This document shows positions 17,337 through 26,900 of a stretch of 55,815 bases of DNA, piece by piece (the stretch's first letter is position 1; the number at the start of each line of letters is the position of its first letter). The stretch is from a candidate division KSB1 bacterium (lineage in GTDB: Bacteria; Zhuqueibacterota; Zhuqueibacteria; JANLFK01; Oleimicrobiaceae): assembly GCA_034506335.1 (NCBI GenBank), contig JAPDPR010000017.1, positions 1 through 55,815 of the forward strand, read 5' to 3'. Position numbers and translations under genes: made by a program. The notes beneath the pieces are model-generated. The model saw only the letters and a program-made list of their open reading frames with translations. It was not told where the DNA came from and searched no databases.

Positions 17337-18929
17337 TCAGGACCCGTCGACCGGCAGACGCACGATGAAAGTGGTCCCTCTGCCCTCTTCAGTTTCGAAC
17401 GTGATGGAACCGCCGTGCTTTTCGACGATCACGTTGTGGGCAATGGCCAAACCTTGCCCCGTGCCTTTACCAACCTCCTTCGTGGTAAAGAAAGGATCAA
17501 AAATCCGATGCCTGATGGCAGCCGGAATGCCTGTGCCGGTGTCGCTGATACGGATTTCGGCCCAACCGTTGTTCCGTTGCGTCCGAATGGTGATCTTTCC
17601 TTTGCGCTCGGGCCGCGCTCCCACCACGTCCCTGATCGCATGCGCGGCGTTGAGCAGGATGTTGAGAATCACTTGGTTGATCTCATTGGGGAGTCCTTGC
17701 ACGTGCGGCAAGGTGCTGTCCAGGTCCAATTCCATATCAGCGACGTACTTCCACTCGTTACGAGCCACGGTGACCGTGGTCTCCACTGCTTTGTTCAGGT
17801 CCACGGCCGTTTTCTCCTGCCCGCCTGGATGACTAAAGGCGCGCATGGCCTGCACGATGTTGGCCACGCGCTCGATCCCCTCGAGTGACTGCTGTATCGC
17901 GAGGGGAATCTCCTGCGTCACATAGTCCAGGTCGACCTCACTTTCCTTTTCTTCGACAGATTCGAGCAGCTGCGGCGTCGCTTGGCCGCTCCGTACTGCC
18001 TGCTTGAGTCGGCGATACTGTTCTATTACACCCAAGAGAGAAGCGAAGGCCTCGCGCAAGAAGCGGGTGTTGTCGCCGATGAACTGTGTGGGGGTGTTGA
18101 TCTCGTGGGCAATGCCTGCCGCCAGCTGCCCGATGGATTCCAGCTTCTGCGCTTGCATGAGCTGATGCTGGAGAATCTTGTGTTCGGTTACTTCCTCTGC
18201 CGCCACCAAGAAGCCCGACTTGCCGCCATTCTGCAAAAGGTAGGGGCTAATGGTCACGTTGAGGAATCCCTCGCGCCCATCCGGGCGTTGGTAGCGCAGC
18301 TCTTTCAGCGAGACCGTCTGGTGCTCCTTGCAGCAGCGCTCCACCTCAGCCAGGATACGCTGCCACGGCCACTGCACGGGACACCTCTCAAACCGCAGCC
18401 CCACCACCTCTGCTGCCGGTGCACCGAAGACCAGCTCCGCCTGTCGGTTCCAGTGCATGACATGCCCGTCCTTGTCCACACCTATCAGCACTGCGGGAAC
18501 GGCGGCCAGCAGCTGTGCGTTCTGTTCATGCACCTTGGCCAATTCTTTTTCGGCAGCATGGCGATACAATGCAATCTCGATGGCGATATGGAGCTCGCGC
18601 GGCTCAAACGGTTTGAGCACATAACCAAAGGGAGTCGTGACCTTGGCGCGCTGCAGTGTCAGGTCATCGGAATTGGCGGTGACAAAGATCACCGGGATGC
18701 TCAAGGAGCTGGTGATGCGCTCAGCAGCCTCCACCCCGTCCATCGCACCCCGCAGCTTTATGTCCATCAACACCAGGTCAGGCCTCTTCTCCTGTGCCAT
18801 GGCGACGGCCCTCTCCCCGGATGTAGCAAGTCCCACTACGTCGTACCCCAGTTGGCGCAGCATGCTCTCCACATCTCTGGCCACAATTGACTCGTCTTCG
18901 ACTACCAGAATCCGCGGTGCGCCACTCAT
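17337..18929 (-). CDS. Receiver-PAS-histidine kinase hybrid
   Basis: 530 residues: a receiver of the VEDESIVARD type (Asp in LVLMDIKLRG, PFGYVLKPFEPREL), a PAS domain (about 150-265), and a dimerisation region with the H-box LAAGIAHEINTPTQFIGDN. The HATPase is intact (ILLNAAHAIRD, DTGTGIP, GTGQGLAIAHN). The INTP H-box is common in soluble kinases of large environmental signalling arrays. No membrane segment is present. It follows the small receiver gene by 36 nt and starts the run of receiver-output fusions. Confidence 0.92.
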   Translation of the reverse strand: MSGAPRILVVEDESIVARDVESMLRQLGYDVVGLATSGERAVAMAQEKRPDLVLMDIKLRGAMDGVEAAERITSSLSIPVIFVTANSDDLTLQRAKVTTPFGYVLKPFEPRELHIAIEIALYRHAAEKELAKVHEQNAQLLAAVPAVLIGVDKDGHVMHWNRQAELVFGAPAAEVVGLRFERCPVQWPWQRILAEVERCCKEHQTVSLKELRYQRPDGREGFLNVTISPYLLQNGGKSGFLVAAEEVTEHKILQHQLMQAQKLESIGQLAAGIAHEINTPTQFIGDNTRFLREAFASLLGVIEQYRRLKQAVRSGQATPQLLESVEEKESEVDLDYVTQEIPLAIQQSLEGIERVANIVQAMRAFSHPGGQEKTAVDLNKAVETTVTVARNEWKYVADMELDLDSTLPHVQGLPNEINQVILNILLNAAHAIRDVVGARPERKGKITIRTQRNNGWAEIRISDTGTGIPAAIRHRIFDPFFTTKEVGKGTGQGLAIAHNVIVEKHGGSITFETEEGRGTTFIVRLPVDGS

Positions 18930-18965
18930 CTTTCCGTCACCTCTGTGGTTTTCCCACTGCCAGTC

Positions 18966-19382
18966 TCACCCTTCCCGTACCTCGGCAGGAACATGGTGCA
19001 CGTCTGCACGGATCGCTTCGACGGCCTTGGCTATGGCGGCAGCGAGTACGTCGATCTCAAAGGGTTTTTGCAGATACCCCAGCGGAGCAGTGGCCATGGC
19101 GCGCTCGTAAGTGTCCTGGTCGGTGTTTGCCGTTAAGTAAATGACCGGAATGCCAAAACGCGCTTTGATCTGTTGACCGGCCTCTATCCCGTCGATGTCG
19201 CCTCTCAGCTTGATGTCCATCAACACCAGGTCTGGCTTTGTCTGCTCGGCCTTGGTGATGGCCATTTCGCCGGTGGCCGCAAGCCCGGTCACCGTGTACC
19301 CCAGGCGGCGCAACATCCCTTGAATATCCAGGGCGACAATCTGCTCGTCCTCAACGACAAGTATCTTTGCGCTCTCTGCCAT
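18966..19382 (-). CDS. Stand-alone receiver
   Basis: Start chosen at ATG 19382 (MAESAKILVVEDEQIVAL), with GAGGGT 5-6 nt upstream; an earlier in-frame codon at 19442 would add 20 unlikely residues and overlap the kinase stop. The 138-residue product is a receiver only. It has the acidic pair in VEDEQ, the phospho-Asp in LVLMDIKLRGDIDG, Thr in VIYLTANTD and Lys in LGYLQKPFEID. It follows directly after the large HisKA_2 kinase and is its likely phosphorylation partner. Confidence 0.9.
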   Translation of the reverse strand: MAESAKILVVEDEQIVALDIQGMLRRLGYTVTGLAATGEMAITKAEQTKPDLVLMDIKLRGDIDGIEAGQQIKARFGIPVIYLTANTDQDTYERAMATAPLGYLQKPFEIDVLAAAIAKAVEAIRADVHHVPAEVREG

Positions 19383-19438
19383 GACGACCCTCTGCCCCAG
19401 CAAGGCGCTGGACCCGTCTCTACGACCGAGCTCCTTCC

Positions 19439-22400
19439 TCATTGGCCCGCGTCGTGCGCCGGAAAGGTGATAACGAACTCCGTACCTTGGCCCTCGCTCT
19501 TCAATTCGATGGAGCCTTCAAGCTGATCCGTCAGGGTTGTGACCAACTGCAAGCCCAACGACTCGGTGTTGCGGAAATCGATCTCCTTGGGGAAGCCGAT
19601 CCCGTCGTCGGATACGCTCAGCACAATGTCTGTTGCACTCCGCCACATTCGGACGCAGATGGTTCCACGCTCTCGCCCGCGGAAGGCGTGCTTGAATGCA
19701 TTGGACACCAGCTCGTTGATGATGAGGCCGCAGGGTATGCCGGTGTCCACGCCCAAAGCGATGCCCTCCACCTCCACCCGGAGGGAAATGCTGGCGTTGC
19801 TTTCATAAGACCGCGCCACCTGACTGGTGAGGGTGCGCACGTAGGTGCCAAAATCGATGCGGGACAGGTCATCGGAGCGGTAGAGCTGCTCGTGAATGAG
19901 CGCCATGGAGCGCACCCGGTTCTGGCTCTCGTTGAAGAGCTCCAAGGTTCGGGGGTCCTCGATGTAATTGGACTGCAGGCGCAGCATGGAGGAGATGACC
20001 TGCATGTTGTTCTTCACCCGGTGGTGAATCTCCTTGAGCAGGACCTCCTTCTCCCGTAACGAGGCCTGCAGTGCGGTTTGGGTCATCTTCTGCGCGCTAA
20101 TGTCGCGGCTGATGCCCACCAGCCCAATCACCCTCCCCTCTTCGTCACGCAGGGGCACCTTCGTGCACAACAGCCACCCAAGCTCGCCATTGGGCAGCAC
20201 CGTTTGTTCCTCCCGGTTTACCAGCGGCTGCCCGGATTGTAGTACCATCCGGTCCTCTGCGGCATAGCGTTCCGCCGTCTGGATGGGACGAAAATCAAAG
20301 TCAGTCCTGCCCAGCGCCTCTGCCTGCGACTGCACACCAAGCGCATGCAAATGCGCCGTGTTGTTGAGGGTAAAGCGTAGTTCTCCGTCCTTGGCGAAGA
20401 TGCAGTCGGGTAGGGCGTCGATGATCGTGCGCAGGAGGTTACGCTCCTTGGCAAGTGCCTGTTCGGCTTTCCTGCGCGCGGTAATATCGCTGGAAATGCC
20501 AAAGGTGCCGACGATATGCCCTTCCTCGTCACGGAGTGGCAGCTTGGAGGTGCGCACCCAGGTCACCGAACCATCCGGCCAGGTTTCCTTCTCCTCGATG
20601 CCCAGGATCGGCCTCCCTGTGCGCATGATCTCCCGCTCGTCCTCGTATGCCTGCCGCGCGTGCTCTTCAGTGAAAAAGTCGAAATCGGTCTTGCCCAGCA
20701 CTTGGGCTGGGTCTTGCACTCCAAACTTTTCCAGCAGCGATTTGCTGACCCTGATGAAACGGCTTTCTGCGTCCTTGAAGTAAATGTTGTCAGGGATAGA
20801 ATCCATGAGCGCGTTCATGAGGGCTTGTTCCCTGGCCAATGCCTTGTACAGTTCGGCATTAGCAATGGCGATGGCGACCTGGTCGGCCATCACCTTCAGG
20901 ACAGCGAGATCATTGTCAGAAAACGCGTTCACCTCTTGGCTTTGTATGCTCATCGCGCCTATGACCCGACCCCGCGCGATGAGGGGCAGAGCCACCTCCG
21001 ATCGTGTCTCCGGCAGCAAAGGATGCTCCAAGTGGACCGAGTCCTCGCGCGTGCATTGCGCCACACGTACTTGGGCATGGGCCATGCACCAGCCAGTCAT
21101 CGAGGTATCGTCCACAGGAAGTTTGTACCCTTGTGCCAGCAGGGCTTTTCCCGCCTGGCCGGTCGCCGCCCGGAGCACCGCCCACCGACCACTTTCATCG
21201 ACCAGGTAAAGGCCCACGAAGTAGAGTGCGAATCGCTCGCGCACCAGATGCACCACCTGTTCCGTAAGCACATCGGGGTCAAGCACACTGGCGGCCACAT
21301 GCCCCACTTCGACGGCAGCTTGCAACAGCATGGCATGCCGTTCGAGGGCAGCCCGTGCTTTCTTCTGCTCGCTGATGTCCCGGATCACGGCAAAGGTGGC
21401 AAGGCGCCCCTGGTAGGTGATGATCGTGACGTTGGCCTCCACCTCAATCTCGGACCCGTCTTTGCGCCGGAAGGTGGTCTCATAGCGGCTGGGCACCTCC
21501 TCGCCTGCCTGCCGGCGTCGCTGCCGTTCCATGAGCACCTGGACCCCGCGTGCCGTGTACACGTCGCGGTAGTCCTTGTTGAGCAGCTCTTCCGGCTCAT
21601 AGCCCAAAAGCCGCGCGAACTGGGGATTGAAGAAGATGAAGCGGTCATCCTGACTGATGACGATGGCGTCGTTGACGTTCTCCACCAGCAGACGGTACTT
21701 TTCTTCGCTGCGCCGCAGCTCCTCCTCTGCCCGTTTGTGTTTGATTGCGCTGGCGATCTGGTGTGACACCACCTCCAGCAGCTCCACGTCCCTTTCCGTG
21801 TACAGGAAGGGGTCGGTATAGCTCTGCACCGCGATGAGCCCAATGACCTCTTCGCCATCTTGCAATGGCACACCCAGCCACACCTTAGGCTTCGTTCCCC
21901 AGCATCTGAGCTCACCCTTGGCGACGAGCTCGTCGTAATCGGCCTCTCGCACCAACAACGGGGTACGCGAGCGGATCACCCGGCCAGCAAGAGACTCCGA
22001 AGCTGACAGAGGGAGGGGCATCTCATAGCTGTCTCGTTCGTCCACCCAATAAGGAAAGACAATTTGACCCTTCTGGTAGTCGCACAAACCGACCAGGAGA
22101 TTCGTGCAGTCCAGACACTCGATCAGCGCCATGTGGATGGCACGGAACAGTTCGTGCAGGGTTATGGCGCTGTTGCCGGCGCTGGAGATATTGTAGAGGA
22201 GGGAAAGCACCGACATGGCGCGGCGTTGCTCGGTGATGTCCACTGCCAGCGCAACTGTACCCATTACCTGACCGTGGGGGTCATGGAGGGGCGCGAAGGC
22301 GCAACGTACCCAGAGCCGCTCGCCGCTTTTCTTGCGGAGCTGCACCTCATGTTCCGCTCTTTGGCCCTGGAGACAGGCTGTCAAGAACTCACGCACCGCA

Positions 22401-23851
22401 TCCTGCTCCCCCTTGTGAGCCAGCAGCAGGTCTATGCCCTTGTGCCCTATCAGCTCCTCAACAGAGTAGCCCGTCATCTGGCAGAAGTGGCGGTTGGCGA
22501 AGCGAATCCTCCCCTCCGCATCACAGTACACGAGCCCTTCGCTCATTCCTTGCACGATGGCCTCCAGGCGTTCCTCGCGATCGTGCAGGGTCTGCTCCGC
22601 CTTCAGCCTCGCCACGGCGTCCCCCACCTGGGCAGAGAGGAGATGAAGAGCGCCCCGGGCCCGCAAGGGCACCTGATCGAGAGAGGTCGAGGCCACGTTG
22701 ATACACCCGATCACCTCGCCTTTGTGCACCATCGGCACCACGGCGATAGCGCGCAAAGGGACTTGGGATGGTGTACCCATCCGACGCGTGAGCTCCGCAT
22801 ACGTCGTGAAGATGGATTTGCCCTGCTTGACCAAATGGGTGTTGGGGCAATCAGGCCCGTAGTGCCTGACGCGCGCCACAAACTCTTGGGGCAGGCCCTT
22901 TTCGTACATCAGCTGCAGGCCGCCGGTAGCCTCGTCAAGGAGGTAGATCCCACCGCACTCCATGTCGGAAAGGCGCAGGGCCGCCTCCAGGCTCAGGCGC
23001 AGACATTCCTCCAGGTCAGTGGCACGGCTCAGAGCCAGCGCCAGCTCGAGCTGGGCGGCGTGCATCTTTGCCATCCACTGGCGTTCGCTAATGTCCCGGA
23101 TCACGGCAAAAGTGGCGGGACGACCGCGGTGGTCCACGATCGCCACGTTCACCTCCACCTCCAGCTCTGTGCCATCTTTGCGACGAAAAGTCGTCTCGTA
23201 CCGTGCAGGCACCTGCTCGCCGCGCTCTCGGGCCAGGGCGCGCTTGCTGAGGATCTCCATTCCTCGCTCGGTGTGCAGCTCCCTGTAGTCCATTCTCATC
23301 AGCTCATCGGGCTGGTAGCCCAACATCTCCGCAAAGCGCGCGTTGAAAAAGACAAAGCGATGGTTCTGACTCATCACGATGCCGTCGTTCACGCTGTCCA
23401 GAATGAGGCGGTAGAGTTCCTGTCCGTGGGCTAAAGCGGTGGTCTTCGTTCCTTCCGGCACCAGGGTGCCGACGACCAGCTCCTCGCCCCGTTCGCCCAC
23501 AGCCGCAAACGTAGCCCGTACGCGCGTGGGTGCTCCGCCGTCGCCCATCACCTGCAGAGGGCCGCCCACTGGTCCCGAATGGACCTTCAACTGCGCGAAC
23601 CAGTGCTCTACGGTCTGGCGGTCCCCCGGCCTGACGATGCTTAGGAAGCTTTGACTCTGCCTTCCATTCTTCGCAAAACAGCCATTAAGCAAGTGCTGGG
23701 CCTCCGGGTTGCGAAAGACCACCCGCCCGCGGCGCAGGGCTACTGCCGCCACCTGCATCGCGTCCAGCACCGGTCGAAGCTGCGCCAGAGTCTGCTTCCA
23801 GGTTTGCACTCCTGCACTGCGTCCAGCGAGCACCTCGCTCTCTTTCTCCAT
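19439..23851 (-). CDS. Giant soluble sensor kinase, 6 PAS + 3 GAF + HisKA_2
   Basis: About 1470 residues from ATG 23851; a GTG at 23860 is an equally possible start. Domains in order, approximate residues: PAS-like 15-145, PAS 150-265, GAF 270-425, PAS 425-555, GAF 555-715, PAS 715-840, GAF 840-1010, PAS 1010-1135, PAS 1135-1260. HisKA_2 (H-box [20 protein letters not shown]) and HATPase (ELVSNAFKHAF, DDGIGFP) close the protein. PAS domains 2 and 4 are close copies (both contain YETTFRRKDG), indicating internal duplication. No membrane segment is seen, so signals must be intracellular: redox, ligands or light. The next gene downstream is a single receiver. Confidence 0.93.
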   Translation of the reverse strand: MEKESEVLAGRSAGVQTWKQTLAQLRPVLDAMQVAAVALRRGRVVFRNPEAQHLLNGCFAKNGRQSQSFLSIVRPGDRQTVEHWFAQLKVHSGPVGGPLQVMGDGGAPTRVRATFAAVGERGEELVVGTLVPEGTKTTALAHGQELYRLILDSVNDGIVMSQNHRFVFFNARFAEMLGYQPDELMRMDYRELHTERGMEILSKRALARERGEQVPARYETTFRRKDGTELEVEVNVAIVDHRGRPATFAVIRDISERQWMAKMHAAQLELALALSRATDLEECLRLSLEAALRLSDMECGGIYLLDEATGGLQLMYEKGLPQEFVARVRHYGPDCPNTHLVKQGKSIFTTYAELTRRMGTPSQVPLRAIAVVPMVHKGEVIGCINVASTSLDQVPLRARGALHLLSAQVGDAVARLKAEQTLHDREERLEAIVQGMSEGLVYCDAEGRIRFANRHFCQMTGYSVEELIGHKGIDLLLAHKGEQDAVREFLTACLQGQRAEHEVQLRKKSGERLWVRCAFAPLHDPHGQVMGTVALAVDITEQRRAMSVLSLLYNISSAGNSAITLHELFRAIHMALIECLDCTNLLVGLCDYQKGQIVFPYWVDERDSYEMPLPLSASESLAGRVIRSRTPLLVREADYDELVAKGELRCWGTKPKVWLGVPLQDGEEVIGLIAVQSYTDPFLYTERDVELLEVVSHQIASAIKHKRAEEELRRSEEKYRLLVENVNDAIVISQDDRFIFFNPQFARLLGYEPEELLNKDYRDVYTARGVQVLMERQRRRQAGEEVPSRYETTFRRKDGSEIEVEANVTIITYQGRLATFAVIRDISEQKKARAALERHAMLLQAAVEVGHVAASVLDPDVLTEQVVHLVRERFALYFVGLYLVDESGRWAVLRAATGQAGKALLAQGYKLPVDDTSMTGWCMAHAQVRVAQCTREDSVHLEHPLLPETRSEVALPLIARGRVIGAMSIQSQEVNAFSDNDLAVLKVMADQVAIAIANAELYKALAREQALMNALMDSIPDNIYFKDAESRFIRVSKSLLEKFGVQDPAQVLGKTDFDFFTEEHARQAYEDEREIMRTGRPILGIEEKETWPDGSVTWVRTSKLPLRDEEGHIVGTFGISSDITARRKAEQALAKERNLLRTIIDALPDCIFAKDGELRFTLNNTAHLHALGVQSQAEALGRTDFDFRPIQTAERYAAEDRMVLQSGQPLVNREEQTVLPNGELGWLLCTKVPLRDEEGRVIGLVGISRDISAQKMTQTALQASLREKEVLLKEIHHRVKNNMQVISSMLRLQSNYIEDPRTLELFNESQNRVRSMALIHEQLYRSDDLSRIDFGTYVRTLTSQVARSYESNASISLRVEVEGIALGVDTGIPCGLIINELVSNAFKHAFRGRERGTICVRMWRSATDIVLSVSDDGIGFPKEIDFRNTESLGLQLVTTLTDQLEGSIELKSEGQGTEFVITFPAHDAGQ

Positions 23852-23944
23852 CCTCACCACCTCACCTTACGCCACACTTCCCGCTTCCACCGACGGGTTA
23901 ACTTGCAGCATGCACTGCACCTACACCGGCGCAATGCTGCGGCA

Positions 23945-26900
23945 TCAATGGTCATGCGCCGCAAACGTGATGCGGAACTCAGTGCCCCTTCCATTGCTGA
24001 TCAATTCCAGGTTCCCTTCCAGTTGGCCCACCAGCGTGTTCACCAATTGCAAGCCAAGGGAATCCGTATTCCGAAAATCAATCTTTTTGGGAAAACCGAC
24101 TCCGTCATCGGCCACACTCATCACGTACTGGCCGTTAGATCGACTCATGCTCACCACCACCGTCCCTTTGCCGTCAGGAAAAGCGTGCTTAAGGGCATTC
24201 GACAACAACTCGTTGACGATCAACCCGCAGGGGATGCCAGTATCTACGGCCAGGAAGATGTCTTCAACTTCCACCCTGGTCTGGACTTCGGCGGCACGCT
24301 GGCCATAGGAGCGCACCACCTGCCCAGCGAGACTGTGCAGGTACTCGCCAAAGTCGATCATGGCCAAGTTCTTGGACTGGTATAGTTTCTCATGGATGAG
24401 GGCCATGGTCTTTACGCGGTTCTGGCATTCGTTGAGGGCCTCTAACGCCTGCGCATCGCTGAGGTAGCCTGCCTGCAGGCGCAGCATGCTAGAGATGACT
24501 TGCATGTTGTTCTTCACCCGGTGGTGGATCTCCTTGAGGAGCACGGTCTTTTCCTCCAAGGCCTGTTTGATTTGCTCCTCTGCGCGGCGACGATCCACAA
24601 TGCCTGCCAGCACGTCCGCCACCGCCTGCAAGAACTCAACCTGGCGCGGCTCGAGGGCTAGACCCTCCTGCAGGTACAGGTTCAGGATGCCCAGCACCCG
24701 CCCTCCGGATTTGATCGGCAGGCAACAGTGGCCGTGATGCGTTATCCCTTCGTAACTGACCTCATGGCGCTCGTCCACACGGTCGGCAGTGATGAGGGTT
24801 GCTTCCTTGGCGGCGCGCCCACACAGGCAGCGGCCAAAAGGCACGCGCGCGCAGGCCGCCAGCACCGGAGGCGCCATCCCCACCTGTGCCCGCAGGCGCA
24901 GTACCTGTTCGCCAGGCTCGGCCAAGAAGATTGCGCCCCTCGCTTCCACCGACAGCAATTGCACCTGGGTGACCCTCTGCAGGGCCCATTCCAGCAGTGT
25001 ATCCAAAGGCACCTGCGACAGCGACAGGGACAGCAACTCATTGAGCGCCGCCAGCGACTGATAACCCCAGCGCAGTTCCTCTTCCAGCCGTTTACGCTCG
25101 GTAACGTCGCGGGCTATCCCCTGGACGGCGTACGGTTTGCCATCACGCACGATCACTGAAGAAGTGGTTTCCACGTCCACATAGGTGCCATCCTTACGTC
25201 GCACGCGGAACTCAGTAGTGGCACACTGCTGACCAGTCTTCACCAGCTCGTCTAATGTCTGCAGCGCCAAAGGCAATTGCTGGGGATCCAGCACATCCTG
25301 GAATGCGAGGGATTGGACTTCCTCCTCCTTGTAGCCGAAGAGCTTCAGGGTCGCAGGGTTGGCGTCCAAGAATTTGCCTTCAAAGTCATGCAGGAATACA
25401 CAGTCCATCGAGCGGTCGAACAAGGCGCGATAACGTTCCTCGCTTTCGCGCAGGCGTGCTTCCATGGCCTTGCGCTCGCTGATATCCCGCACTATGCCGA
25501 TGGCATGCCAGGCACCCTTGAACTGCACGGCGGACAGCGACAGCTCAATGGGGAACTGGGAGCCGTCCTTGCGGAGGGCGTTCAACTCCAGTGTCTTGCC
25601 GATGGCCGCGCCTTGCCCTGTGGCGCGGAAGCGGGCAAAGGCGGCATCGTGCGCCGCGCGCAGTTCGTCCGGCACCAGCACCGCGTGCAGGTTGCGCCCC
25701 ACAATCTCCTCAGCGCCATAACCGAATATGTGCGCCGCCGCCTTGTTCCACAGGGTCACGTTGCCCTCCTGGTCCAGCATGACTACACCATCAAGCGCGG
25801 CATCCACAAGCGCCCGCACCTGTGCCTCTTGATCGCGCAGTCGCTGTTCCGCCTGCACCCGCTCGGTCACATCCCGGAAGCTCCACACGCGGCCCACTGC
25901 TGTCTCGCCCACTCGTTGCGGCCGCGAGTAACGCTCAAAGACCCGTCCGTCCTTGAACTCGAGCACGTCGTAGCTTTCTGCCTCCGGGTTGCTATACAGC
26001 TCCCGTACCTTGGTCAGGAACCGCTCGGGCTCTTTGAGTTGACCCAACACGTATGCCAGGAGGGCGTCATCGTCACGTGTGCTTAGCAGCTCCTCAGGGA
26101 TGCGCCACATCTCCTGGAACTTGCGGTTGTAGCTCTGCACCTTTCCGTGATGGTCGACCACCAAAATGCCATCGGCGGTTGCCTCGAGCGTCGCCTGCAG
26201 CAGCGAGAGGGCCTGCTGGAGCTGTTGCTCATGGCGCTTCCGTTCGGTAACGTCACGGATGATGCCCCCAACCGCCCGCTTCCCAGCAGCCACCACCGGA
26301 AACTTGGTGGTCTCGAAAATTCTGTCCCCCACCACCTCCTCATTGGTCACGGGGCATCCGCGCGCCAAGGCCTCAAGGTCGGTCTCTCGGCAGCGTTGCG
26401 CGGGACCTTCCGGCATCAGCTCAAAATCCGTCTTGCCCACCACCTCTTCCGCTGGCAGCCCATAGAACGCGGCCATGGCTGCGTTCACCATTAGGTAGCG
26501 GAACTCTTGGTCCTTCAGGAACACCATGTCGCTGGTGGCGTTGACGAAGGCGTTATACCGTGCCTCGCTCTCGCGCAGCTTCTGCTCGGCGATCTTGCGT
26601 CTCGTGATGTCCCGCGCGATCCCCTCTATGGCAATTAAGTTCCCCTGCTCATCGCGGATGGCCACATTGCGCTGCTCGGTCCAGATGATGCGGCCGTCCT
26701 TTCGCACCCACCGCAGCACAACGGGCGTGCTGTCCACCTGGCCTTGGAAATACTTCTCCAGGATGGGGCGATCCTCCGGATGCACCAGGCGCAGCCCAAG
26801 CTGGGGGTCGGCGTAGTGTTCTTCTGGCGTATAGCCCGTGATGGCAGTTGCGGCCGGGCTGACGTACGTGAAGCCCGGCTTGGGGACAAACTCGTAGCGA